NCBI RefSeq assembly: GCF_014290175.1
Contig: NZ_JACOOR010000006.1
Coordinates: 124,001 to 188,000 of the forward strand
From: Anaerosacchariphilus hominis
Lineage (GTDB): Bacteria > Bacillota > Clostridia > Lachnospirales > Lachnospiraceae
Direction of reading: 5' to 3'
Length of the DNA stretch: 64,000 nt
Part shown: positions 8,760 to 16,640 of the stretch, piece after piece
How positions within the stretch are numbered: position 1 is the stretch's first letter
Layout: each line of letters opens with the position of its first letter
Notes under the pieces: generated by a model
Database searches by the model: none
What the model was told of the DNA's origin: nothing
What the model saw: the letters and a program-made list of their open reading frames with translations, nothing else
Made by a program: the position numbers and the translations under genes

Positions 8760-9716
8760 TCATTTTTTTGTATTCATGATATCTTTGATACTCTGCTTCA
8801 TATCCGCATTAATTCCCACTGCCCGCACGTCCAGGCTCTCCGGCACCACGGCTTCGTTCAGATTCAGCCGGACGAGCGACGCCTGGCTGTGCTCCCGCAG
8901 CAGCTTTTCGAAAGGATAGCGAATAATCGTCGGGGTATTAAAGCCGACCCCCAGCTCCAGGAGACAGATCTTTTTGCCTGATTCCAGCGCCTCGCTCATA
9001 AAATCACCGAAGCGGCGCTCGGCCTCGCACCAGGCGGCGTCCCGGACAAAGTATTGATCACAGCGGAGGTTCATGGCCATGGGGCCGCCGCAGACCGGAC
9101 ATTTGGGAACCATATAGGACGGAATGCGGCAGTCCCGGCGGGCCTGATCCATCTGGCGGAACATGATGCTGGCCTCATAGATCCGGTCATGACACCCCTT
9201 AGCGCACTGGATATGGAAATAATCACCCTGGGTGCAGAAAATCTGCTCCTTGGGAAGACCTGCTTTTTCAAACTATCCGTCCGCGTTGGTTGAAAGACAG
9301 AACAGTTTTTTACCCGCAAGACCCGAAAGCAACGTGCGATGCAGGGGCGTCACATCAAGATCCAGGCCTCCTTAGACAGCCTGCTTTGACCAATAACCCC
9401 AGAAGGCTTCCTCGTCCGGATAGGGATAGAAGCCCGCGCTGTACATGTCCTGCATATAAGGATTCTGTTCCCCGTATTTCTCCCGGAATTCCCGGAAATG
9501 CTCCACGAACCAGGAGCCGTTGTAGACGACTCCTGCTGCCACGCTCATACCTGCGCCTGCGCCCAGGAGCACATACTCTGCCTCGGCCAGCAGCTCTTTC
9601 ACTTTCTGAATCTGCGCCTCGTAGGGCATATTCTGAAAAACATAGTCCCGGGCAGGGACTCCGGAGAGAAAGGATTCAAAGGTTATTTTTTTATTTGGAA
9701 ATTTTATACAGTTCAT
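8760..9716 (-). pseudogene. SIR2-family (macrodomain-linked sirtuin type) gene interrupted by two in-frame stops
   Basis: One uninterrupted frame runs through 9716-8760 except for TAA at 9372-9374 and TAG at 9273-9275. The N-terminal part has the NAD-binding GAGAGMSVAAGV motif; the middle has LSTNADG-stop-FEKAG and CTQGDYFHIQC; the C-terminal part has a zinc-binding CAKGC / CPVCGG set and LLELGVGFNTP. Intact relatives are about 290-320 residues, and the frame here would give 317. The TAG sits where relatives usually have Gln after TN-D-x, which fits a CAG to TAG change. Relatives next to macro-domain genes ADP-ribosylate proteins. A short C-terminal frame from 9164 lacks the NAD site and would not be active. 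Confidence 0.85.
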
Positions 9717-9737
9717 ATTCTATTCCTTCCGCCGGAT

Positions 9738-10511
9738 TCACCCCAGCAGTTCCTGATAAATCTCTTTATCCAGATCCTTGAACACATTAAAAATGACTTG
9801 CATACTGCTTCCGGTTTCCTGCTTATACCGCTTCACAGTCTCCACCGCAATCTCCGCCGCTCTCCTGTTCGGGAACAGAAAGACACCCGTGGAAATACAG
9901 CAAAAAGCGATACTGGAAAGTCCCTGCTTCTCCGCTACCGCCAGGCAGGAACGGTAACAGGACGCCAGAAGCTCTTCGTGGCGCTCTGTCAATGTCCCCC
10001 GCACAATCGGCCCTACCGTGTGAATCACATAATCGCAGGGCAGGTTGAAGCCGGGCGTGATTTTCGCCTGACCGGTAGGCTCCTCATAGCCCTGTGCATC
10101 CATCATGTTCTGGCAGTAATTGCGCAGTTCCATTCCGGCATAAGTATGAATGCAATTGTCAATACAGGCATGGCAGGGCTGATAGCAGCCGGTCATTCCG
10201 CTATTGGCTGCATTGACGATAGCGCCCACCTGCAGGCGGGTGATATCGCCCTGCCAGAGATAGAGGCCATCCTGACATTCCTCTAACATATCCAGAGTCA
10301 CAACGCCCTTTTTTTCCTTTTCTTCCTGCAGATAGGCGTCTTGTATCTGCCTAAATTCCTCGCTGATGGGCGCGGCCCGGCGGACATTCATCAGGGAACG
10401 AAGCAGCCGCTTCTGACTGGAGATCTCCGCTGGGATTTCCATATCTGCATATTCCTTTTTTTCCTTTAAAAGCTCCCAAAGGAGATAGTGTCTTCGTTCC
10501 GTCTGATTCAT
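9738..10511 (-). CDS. Macro-domain ADP-ribose hydrolase/binding protein (sirtuin-linked type)
   Basis: This is a 257-residue protein. I chose the ATG at 10511 because the frame upstream reads antisense-like sequence and the family starts with an alpha-helical extension such as MNQTERRHYLLWELL. The macro domain (about 75-257) shows LYLWQGDITRLQVGAIVNAA, NSGMTGCYQPCHACIDNCIH with Cys/His residues typical of the zinc-containing macro proteins, a YVIHTVGPIV strand and CCISTGVFLFP. Related enzymes remove ADP-ribose that the linked sirtuin adds. It ends 21 bases before the broken SIR2 gene, as in the two-gene arrangement known from pathogens. The gene is intact although its partner is not. Confidence 0.9.
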   Translation of the reverse strand: MNQTERRHYLLWELLKEKKEYADMEIPAEISSQKRLLRSLMNVRRAAPISEEFRQIQDAYLQEEKEKKGVVTLDMLEECQDGLYLWQGDITRLQVGAIVNAANSGMTGCYQPCHACIDNCIHTYAGMELRNYCQNMMDAQGYEEPTGQAKITPGFNLPCDYVIHTVGPIVRGTLTERHEELLASCYRSCLAVAEKQGLSSIAFCCISTGVFLFPNRRAAEIAVETVKRYKQETGSSMQVIFNVFKDLDKEIYQELLG

Positions 10512-10516
10512 CCTGT

Positions 10517-10684
10517 TTACCGCCTTTCCACCGCATTTACCGGGCAGTTCTCCAGACAACTGCCGCAGTGCAGGCAATGCTCCTGCCGGATACGATAGGG
10601 CGCGCCCTCCGCGTCCACAGTGGCAAAGGCCAACACGCCCACCAGTTCCATTTTTTTCAGGCAAGTCTGTAAATCCATCAGCAT
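10517..10684 (-). pseudogene. Remnant of a PNPOx-like/4Fe-4S protein with the middle deleted
   Basis: A 55-codon frame begins with a sequence like the start of pyridoxamine-phosphate-oxidase-family proteins (LVGVLAFATVDAEGAP) and passes directly into a ferredoxin tail with CLHCGSCLENCPVNA, a C-x2-C-x2-C-x3-CP cluster motif. Intact relatives have about 80-100 residues of flavin-binding barrel between these parts, so I read this as an in-frame internal deletion. A functional mini-ferredoxin is the alternative: the frame is open and the cluster ligands are intact. It lies between the SPASM remnant and the macro gene. Confidence 0.6.
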
Positions 10685-10905
10685 GGTAATTCCTCCCCCG
10701 TTATATCATTTTTCTTCTTCCAGCACTGGGGATCGGCTCCGTAGAAGTCTCCGCAGGTGCCGTTCGCCACAGCCGGGCAGCCTCTACACCAGGCTTTCAG
10801 CTCACATTTACCGCATTTTTGAAAACGGTCGTAATCCCGGTACCGCTCCATCTGGCAGATCCACACGTCTGCCAGCCGATCCTCCCAGATGTTGGCCACC
10901 CGGCT
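10678..10905 (-). pseudogene. C-terminal fragment of a radical-SAM/SPASM protein
   Basis: About 75 codons remain, with NIWEDRLADVW followed by a cysteine array (CGKCELKAWCRGCP and CGDFY, then PQCW) typical of the SPASM auxiliary iron-sulfur domain at the end of radical-SAM maturases. The CX3CX2C radical-SAM core expected about 250 residues upstream is absent: a stop lies just before the fragment and the divergent HxlR gene begins 28 bases away. The stop overlaps the start of the PNPOx-like remnant. A deletion of the 5' part is the simplest reading. Confidence 0.65.
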
Positions 10906-10932
10906 GTACGTCTATGATAAGGAGTGGATACA

Positions 10933-11253
10933 ATGCTGACGAAAGAAGAATTACCCGAATGTCCGGTGGCAACCACCGTCGCTTTGATTGGAAGTAAATG
11001 GAAATTACTGATTATTCGAAATCTGCTGTAGCGCCCCTGGCGCTTCAATGAACTGAAGAAAAACCTGGAAGGCATCAGCCAGAAGGTTCTGACCGACAGT
11101 CTCCGCTCCATGGAAGAGGACGGGCTGATCACCCGCACCGTGTACCCGGAGGTTCCGCCCCGGGTGGAATACGCGCTCAGTGAACTGGGACAGTCTCTGA
11201 AGCCGATTCTGGATTCTATGCTGGAGTGGGGGAATATGTATAAGGCCATGTGA
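10933..11253 (+). pseudogene. HxlR-family transcriptional regulator with an internal TAG
   Basis: The frame from the ATG at 10933 (AAGGAG eight bases upstream) encodes a complete HxlR-type winged helix: LIGSKWKLLIIRNLL, then TAG at 11029-11031, then RPWRFNELKKNLEGISQKVL, MEEDGLITR and VYPEVPPRVEYALSELG. Apart from the stop, the 106-codon length and motif order are normal. Relatives commonly have a polar residue, often Gln or Glu, at the stop position. As written, only a 32-residue stub is made. It diverges from the SPASM remnant and would plausibly have controlled the sirtuin/macro locus. Confidence 0.82.
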
Positions 11254-11274
11254 TGAGATGATCTGCTTTCACAA

Positions 11275-11313
11275 AACGGCTGTCCCGCAGGTGATTCTGT
11301 CGGGCAGCCGTTT
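11275..11313. terminator. Hairpin between the HxlR pseudogene and the DUF1461 gene
   Basis: AACGGCTGTCCCG pairs with CGGGCAGCCGTT with one bulge and a 13-base loop. Both converging genes end nearby, so it probably serves both directions. The T-run is short (TTTG on the plus strand). Confidence 0.55.
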
Positions 11314-11342
11314 GCGTTCTATATTACATTCTGTTTTAAATC

Positions 11343-11981
11343 TTACTTCGCACTCTTTTTCCCTATCCATCGATAAGTCAGACCACAGATAATGCTTCCC
11401 AGAATCACCAGTACCAGAATCATAAATGCGCAGTGCAGAAAATACGCATCTGGCAGGATATTGATAACCGGGTCGGTGGCAGGGTCGAAGAGCCAGTAGT
11501 CATTGTTGAAGGCAAGCTCATGAAACGTGCCAAAAGCCCAGTCCCAGTTCAGGGCGACCGTTGCTCCAATAACGGCTGGCAGGGACACGGTCAGAATAGC
11601 AGTCAGCTTCAGATATCCATAGCTTTGCTTTCGGCGCTGCCGGAGAATCCCGGCGGCACCTGCCAGCGTACCGAAGATAGCCATGTATTTAAAAAGATTA
11701 AAAATATTCTTTACTTCTTTAAAATGAATACGCCCGCTTTCTGACATGGGAAACGTTGGAAATTCCAGCGGAGCATTTCCGAAGCTCAGGCTGTAGTTGA
11801 TGACTGCGTCATAATTCGCTTTAATCTCCGAAATGGTATAGCCGGTAGTTTCCGGAATATGGAGTGCGTGGATATCCAGATAATACAGCGGCTTGCAAGC
11901 CAGGGTCAGGACCACAGCCAGAGAAATGAGCGTCAAAGTCAGGATAAGGGAGAGCAGGATGCTCAATGTTTTTATTTTCAT
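11343..11981 (-). CDS. TIGR01906/DUF1461 family integral membrane protein
   Basis: This 212-residue protein has a signal-anchor-like helix (about 6-29), an extracytoplasmic loop with YYLDIHALHIPETTGYT, and three further helices. The loop and the FHELAFNNDYWLFDP segment are the recognisable core of the TIGR01906 family, whose function is unknown. AAGGAG lies seven bases before the ATG. It is followed by the hairpin at 11275-11313 and is probably a single-gene unit. Confidence 0.85.
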   Translation of the reverse strand: MKIKTLSILLSLILTLTLISLAVVLTLACKPLYYLDIHALHIPETTGYTISEIKANYDAVINYSLSFGNAPLEFPTFPMSESGRIHFKEVKNIFNLFKYMAIFGTLAGAAGILRQRRKQSYGYLKLTAILTVSLPAVIGATVALNWDWAFGTFHELAFNNDYWLFDPATDPVINILPDAYFLHCAFMILVLVILGSIICGLTYRWIGKKSAK

Positions 11982-12128
11982 GGTATTTCTCCTTTACAGA
12001 CGTCTTTTTCAGTATAAAGGAATCTATTCCACATTTCCAGTGGTTTTGTAGTGAATACGGGCGAAACTCACCCGGCACCGGCGATTTTCTGTTCTTTGAT
12101 TTCTTACCTCCTCACCCCATCCGTTCAC

Positions 12129-12686
12129 TTAATCAGCAGACTCCTCCTCAGCCACCGCCTCAAAATCACTTAAGCTGCACGTAAAAACCGTCGCCAAGTA
12201 ACTGTCGCAGGTATAAATATGATCGCTTTCGGAAGTCATCACATAGACATTTCCGTCGGAGGCAGTGTCTCCGATGGACACGGTAATCTCTGTAGCGTCG
12301 TCACGGGTAATCCGAATGGTGATGGCCGGATCGGAGAGGCCGTAAGGGCTCAGATCTTCGGAGACATCACCCAGGTCGCGAATAGCAGTCAGGGGATTCA
12401 GACGTCCCCAGAGGGTGGACAGAGCATCCTGGTTCAGCTCCATTTCCGGCTTGTCCTGAGATGTCCAGATTTCGCCGTCATAGGACAGATACATCGTGCC
12501 GTAAGAATTGATGATGGCGGCTTCGCTGATTTCAGCGGGAGCTACGGTGAGAACGGACAGTTCTTCTGTGGCTTCCTCCTCTTCCCCCTCCCAGTCGGCG
12601 CGGCTCACCAGAAAGTAGACGAGTCCCAGCAGGGCCAGGGCGGCCACCGCCGCCAGAACCCGTTTCTGTCTTTTTTTCTTGGTCAT
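12129..12686 (-). CDS. DUF4340 domain lipoprotein-like/anchored protein
   Basis: This 185-residue protein has an N-terminal anchor (about 10-26), an acidic linker and a beta-rich domain with PYGLSDPAITIRI and ITVSIGDTASDGNVYV, typical of DUF4340. This family accompanies GldFG-type ABC exporters. Its ATG follows the GldFG stop codon directly (TGAATG), so it is translationally coupled. It is shorter than many DUF4340 proteins, which often hold two or more repeats. Its role as an extracellular accessory of the transporter is inferred. Confidence 0.8.
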   Translation of the reverse strand: MTKKKRQKRVLAAVAALALLGLVYFLVSRADWEGEEEEATEELSVLTVAPAEISEAAIINSYGTMYLSYDGEIWTSQDKPEMELNQDALSTLWGRLNPLTAIRDLGDVSEDLSPYGLSDPAITIRITRDDATEITVSIGDTASDGNVYVMTSESDHIYTCDSYLATVFTCSLSDFEAVAEEESAD

Positions 12687-14765
12687 TCAACGTTTCCTCC
12701 TTCCGAACCAGATGACACCGCCTGTGGCCAGCAGAAGCAGCGGTATCAGTATGATGGTCAAAAGTCCCCAGAAGATGGCGCTTCCAGCGTTCACAGTCAG
12801 ATACTCGGTGCTCATGCTCTTGGGTTCAATGGATACCGTGCTTTCATGATCCACCAGCTGGCTCATCACATTCATGAACAGGGTACTGTTTCCACCGGAT
12901 ACCATGCTGTCTACCTGTTCATCCAGCAATGTTTCCGAAGAAAATACCACCAGTTTTGCTTCTGTCCCTTCCTCTGTGATTTTCGTCACCACGGCCCCCA
13001 AGTCAAAGGGACCCGCAATATCATTTTCCTCCTGGCTCAGATTCTCCGATTGCAGATCCGTCTTAGAGTAAGACTGATCCGAGGTAGTCAGCAGGCTTTC
13101 ATAGGTCAGGTTATCGCTGTGTTCCGCAGACTCTGTCATGCCCTGAGCAAAAGCCATCAGCACATACCGGGAGCTTACGTCTGAGGTATACCCGGAAGAC
13201 TGGATATCCGGCAGCAGATAATAGGGATAATTAGGGATATGGTGCTGGCTGTCACTCTCCAGTACCAGGCCTCCCGCCAGTGTGATGCCATAGTCAGACA
13301 ACAGACTGTCCAGATTGGGAGTGTCTTTCTCCGTATACCCCAGCATCAGCACTACCTGACCGCCCTGTTCCATATAAGCCTCCAGCTTATTCTTCTCATC
13401 CTCAGAAATGTCCGAAATCGCGCCGTAGATAATAACAGCCTTTGCATCCTCCGGTACAGCCTCTTCTGTCAGAAGGCTCAAGGACTTCAGTTCGATATTT
13501 TCCTTCTCAATGGAAGATGTCACTGTAGTGCTCAGATCTGTCTCGTCATGTCCGGTCAGAGTGTAAACCACCGGCATATCCTCCGCGGTCACATAGGCGA
13601 TGGCGCTGGTGATCTGTCCCTCGCCGTCAAAGGAGCTTAAGGTACTGCTGTAGGTGGAATAATCCATGCTGTACTGGTAGATATCATAGTAATCCACCGC
13701 CTTGGAACGGTTCTGGCCCACCACCAGCACGCTGTTCTCCGACAGATTCTCACTGGTATACTGGGACACGAAGTTCGGATAAAGTACCGGATCCTTCGTC
13801 TCCACTTTAATATGGGAGGACAGGCCCTCATAACGCTCCAAAAGCTCCTGAAGGGTGGCGTCCTCGCTGCCCTGCTGGGCGATCAGATACAGGGTAATAT
13901 CCTCATCCAGTCCCTTCAGAATTTCTTCCGTCTGCTCCCCTGTGGTGAACAGCTTCTGGGAACTCACGTCATACTTCAGATACCGGGAGGGCAGCTGTCC
14001 GGCAATCAGGTTCACCAGAACCACAGCCACGCAGCCGAAGGCTACCATGCTGACCCGGTAGGTTCCGTGCTTTTTCTGAAGCAGCTGCACGGTCAGGAAC
14101 AGGGCCAGGGCGATGACCGTCACATAATAAATCACACCGGTCAGGTCAAACATGCCCTGTACAAAGTTGATAAAGGGCTGATAGATGCAAAGGGCATTGA
14201 ATACGGAGGCAAGAATCCCGGACGCTCCGATGACATTGGCGATACCCGAAGCCATATTCAGAAAAAACAGAACGCCAAAGGTCAGCACCGCCGCGATGAC
14301 CTGGCTTTCTGTCACTGCCGACAGGAACAGGCCGATGGCAAGGCAGGCCGCTCCGAACAGGGTATAGCCCAGAATCGCCGTATAGGCCATGGGTAATGAT
14401 ACACTGCCAAACTGCAGCAGAATCAACGGATACAGACAGATCACCGCCATGGGAATCAGGAAAATGGTGACCATGGCCAGATATTTTCCCAGAACGATTT
14501 TCCACAGGGATACGGGTGCTGTCATCAGAAGCTGGTCTGTCTTCTGCCGTTTTTCCTCTGCCATGCTCCGCATGGTCAGCACTGGCACGATAATCAGCAG
14601 CACAAAATAAACGGAGGACAGAACGGCTCCAAAGACCGGATATCCTCCCACCAGGCAGTTTGCCACATAGTACAGACTGGTCACGGCCAGAAGCACGGCC
14701 ATAAAGATGTAACCGGTCATGGAGGTCAGGTATGCCCGCAGTTCTTTTTTATAAATTGCACACAT
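12687..14765 (-). CDS. Fused GldF (ABC-2 permease) and GldG-like protein
   Basis: This is a 692-residue fusion. Residues 1-240 form an ABC-2 type permease with six helices (start IYKKELRAYLTSMTGYIF; conserved MRSMAEEKRQKTDQLLMTAP). Residues about 245-650 are GldG-like, with a helix, the SSQKLFTTGEQTEEILKGL motif, and a large outside domain containing VVYTLTGHDE and GGQVVLML, ending in a final helix and a basic tail. GldF and GldG are separate in gliding Bacteroidetes; in Clostridia such fusions sit next to an ATPase and DUF4340, as here. The cargo is unknown. The gene starts one base after the ATPase stop. Confidence 0.88.
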   Translation of the reverse strand: MCAIYKKELRAYLTSMTGYIFMAVLLAVTSLYYVANCLVGGYPVFGAVLSSVYFVLLIIVPVLTMRSMAEEKRQKTDQLLMTAPVSLWKIVLGKYLAMVTIFLIPMAVICLYPLILLQFGSVSLPMAYTAILGYTLFGAACLAIGLFLSAVTESQVIAAVLTFGVLFFLNMASGIANVIGASGILASVFNALCIYQPFINFVQGMFDLTGVIYYVTVIALALFLTVQLLQKKHGTYRVSMVAFGCVAVVLVNLIAGQLPSRYLKYDVSSQKLFTTGEQTEEILKGLDEDITLYLIAQQGSEDATLQELLERYEGLSSHIKVETKDPVLYPNFVSQYTSENLSENSVLVVGQNRSKAVDYYDIYQYSMDYSTYSSTLSSFDGEGQITSAIAYVTAEDMPVVYTLTGHDETDLSTTVTSSIEKENIELKSLSLLTEEAVPEDAKAVIIYGAISDISEDEKNKLEAYMEQGGQVVLMLGYTEKDTPNLDSLLSDYGITLAGGLVLESDSQHHIPNYPYYLLPDIQSSGYTSDVSSRYVLMAFAQGMTESAEHSDNLTYESLLTTSDQSYSKTDLQSENLSQEENDIAGPFDLGAVVTKITEEGTEAKLVVFSSETLLDEQVDSMVSGGNSTLFMNVMSQLVDHESTVSIEPKSMSTEYLTVNAGSAIFWGLLTIILIPLLLLATGGVIWFGRRKR

Positions 14766-14766
14766 G

Positions 14767-15663
14767 TTACTGTTCCTCCTTTCCGTCAGATTTTAGTTCT
14801 TCCACAGAGACTGCGTTCTCTTCCACGTCTTCTGAATTCCCATTATTTTCCTCGTCAGTCAACTCCAGGAATACCTCCTCCAGGGAGGCCGTGGTGGTCT
14901 TTACTTCCAGGCCTTTGACCTGCTTTAAGAGTTCCATGGCCTCCTCACAGGCCGCGCGGCTGCCGCGAACGGTCAGCTCCAGAGCGTCAGACTCCTTCAT
15001 ATACCTGCTCAGATTTTCCGGTGTGTCGCTGGCCACCAGCTTTCCATGGGAAATGATCAGCACATGGTCGCAGACGCTGGTGATCTCCGACAGAATATGG
15101 GAGCTCAGAATCACCGTGTGTTTTTTCCCGAGGCTCCGGATCAGCTCCCGGATCTCGATGATCTGCTTGGGATCCAGGCCCACCATGGGCTCGTCCAGAA
15201 TCAGGACCTCCGGATCTCCCAGAAGTGCCTGGGCCAGGCCCACTCTCTGCTTATATCCCTTGGACAGATGACGAATCAGGCGATTCTCCATGTCTTTGAT
15301 GCGGGTTTCTCCCATGACGCGCTCTACTTCACTGCCGCGCTCCTGCTTCGGTATCCGCTTCAGCTCTGCCGCAAAACGCAGATACTCCAGGACAGTCATA
15401 TCCGGGTAGAGGGGCGGGATCTCCGGCAGGTAGCCGATGCTTTTCCGTGCCTCCATGGGGTCCTCGGCCACGTCATGCCCGTTGATACGGATCTGCCCCT
15501 CTGTGGGAGCCAGGTAGCCGGTCATCATATTCATGGTTGTAGACTTTCCGGCGCCGTTGGGGCCCAGGAATCCGTATATCTGACCTTTTTCTACGTGAAA
15601 ATTCAGGTGATCTACGGCTATGTTTCCGCTGTAGCGCTTCACCAGCTCTTTGACTTCAATCAA
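14767..15663 (-). CDS. ABC transporter ATPase, GldA-like
   Basis: The Walker A motif is GPNGAGKST, the signature is HLSKGYKQRVGLAQ, Walker B is VLILDEPMVGLD, and the switch His follows in LSSHIL. I chose the TTG start at 15663 because AAGGAGG lies eight bases upstream and homology begins at once (IEVKELVKRYSG); upstream ATG starts would add about 50 unrelated residues. This gives 298 residues, normal for the family. It energises the fused GldFG permease encoded one base downstream. The C-terminal 90 residues are acidic and variable. Rare start codon use may moderate expression. Confidence 0.88.
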   Translation of the reverse strand: MIEVKELVKRYSGNIAVDHLNFHVEKGQIYGFLGPNGAGKSTTMNMMTGYLAPTEGQIRINGHDVAEDPMEARKSIGYLPEIPPLYPDMTVLEYLRFAAELKRIPKQERGSEVERVMGETRIKDMENRLIRHLSKGYKQRVGLAQALLGDPEVLILDEPMVGLDPKQIIEIRELIRSLGKKHTVILSSHILSEITSVCDHVLIISHGKLVASDTPENLSRYMKESDALELTVRGSRAACEEAMELLKQVKGLEVKTTTASLEEVFLELTDEENNGNSEDVEENAVSVEELKSDGKEEQ

Positions 15664-15699
15664 AATGTTGTCCTCCTTCACTGCTTTCGTCCGGCCGGG

Positions 15700-15717
15700 T
15701 TTCCTATAGAGCAAAAA
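15700..15717 (-). repeat. Copy of an 18-bp terminator-tail motif
   Basis: TTTCCTATAGAGCAAAAA is identical to 22921-22938 and, inverted, nearly the same as 22871-22888. Read on the minus strand, it continues the T-run of the dapAB terminator. Confidence 0.75.
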
Positions 15718-15764
15718 GAGGATTATCCCCAACAGACTTATCTGTATAAGGATATTCCTCTTTT
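15714..15764 (-). terminator. Terminator of the dapA-dapB operon
   Basis: On the minus strand AAAAGAGGA and TATCC arms pair with GGATA and TCCTCTTTT around a 21-base loop, followed by TTTTTG. It lies 120 bases after dapB and ahead of the ATPase gene. Confidence 0.7.
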
Positions 15765-15884
15765 GTGTTTTTTCTGAATGAATTGTGTGATTTTTGAGTG
15801 AAAGTTTTGTGAACACGGACGTTCAGTCAGGCAGATTCTTATGCAAGCATAGTATCTGCCTGCACAGAAGCTTGCCTGAACTGG

Positions 15885-16637
15885 TTATATCACGTCGCTC
15901 ATGTCATATCTGCCTGCCGGCTTGCCCGCCAGGAATTTGGCTGCCTGGATGGCGCCTTTGCCGAAGACAGCGCGGGAGTAAGCGCGGTGCTCGAAGGTGA
16001 TAACTTCGTCGGTTCCGGCGAAGATCACGTCGTGATCGCCTACGATAGTGCCGCCGCGGACAGCGGAGATGCCGATTTCACGGCTGTCGCGCTTCTTGCG
16101 TTCCTGGCTTCTGTCGTATACATAGTGGTAAGCTCCGTCAGAAGCCTCGTTGATGGAGTCTGCCAGGGCCAGGGCAGTGCCGCTGGGAGCGTCCAGCTTC
16201 TGATTATGATGCTTTTCTACGATCTCGATATCAAAACCTGCTGCAGCCAGAGTGGGGGCTGCTTCCTTCAGAAGCTTCATCAGCAGATTAATCCCCAGAG
16301 ACATGTTCGCGGACTTCAGGACCGCAGTTTCTTTAGCCGCCTCTTCCACCTTGGCAAGCTGCTCCTCGGAAAGTCCTGTGGTACACAGAACAACCGGCGT
16401 CTTGGTCCGTACACAGTAATCCAGCAGGCCATCTGCCGCCTTTGCATTGGAGAAGTCGATGACCACATCCGCCTGAACGTTACACTCGTCGATACTGGGG
16501 AATACCGGATAATCATTTGCGATGCCGGTGTACCCGTCTACCCCCGCTGCTACCTCCGCCTGCGGGTCTTCCTTTAAAAGTCCCGTCAGCATCTGTCCCA
16601 TACGGCCATTGCAGCCGTGAAGTATAATCTTTACCAT
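15885..16637 (-). CDS. dapB: 4-hydroxy-tetrahydrodipicolinate reductase
   Basis: This 250-residue protein carries the N-terminal dinucleotide motif GCNGRMGQ and the C-terminal catalytic and substrate motif EKHHNQKLDAPSGTA, with the general-acid His pair and Lys. It reduces the DapA product to tetrahydrodipicolinate, which leads to lysine and to meso-diaminopimelate for peptidoglycan. It starts three bases after dapA. A central GTIVGDHDVIFAG segment and length are typical. The operon is led by a lysine riboswitch. Confidence 0.97.
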   Translation of the reverse strand: MVKIILHGCNGRMGQMLTGLLKEDPQAEVAAGVDGYTGIANDYPVFPSIDECNVQADVVIDFSNAKAADGLLDYCVRTKTPVVLCTTGLSEEQLAKVEEAAKETAVLKSANMSLGINLLMKLLKEAAPTLAAAGFDIEIVEKHHNQKLDAPSGTALALADSINEASDGAYHYVYDRSQERKKRDSREIGISAVRGGTIVGDHDVIFAGTDEVITFEHRAYSRAVFGKGAIQAAKFLAGKPAGRYDMSDVI

Positions 16638-16640
16638 TTG

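Noticed and set aside
10512..10664. N-terminal extension of the macro-domain protein to 308 residues
   Set aside because: The extension is out of frame with the ferredoxin-like remnant on the same strand, Gly/Pro-rich, and unlike any macro protein start.
9273..11031. Genome-wide recoding of TAG as glutamine
   Set aside because: All other recognised genes are free of internal TAG, and a gene in the window ends at TAG (near 5648), so general recoding is unlikely.
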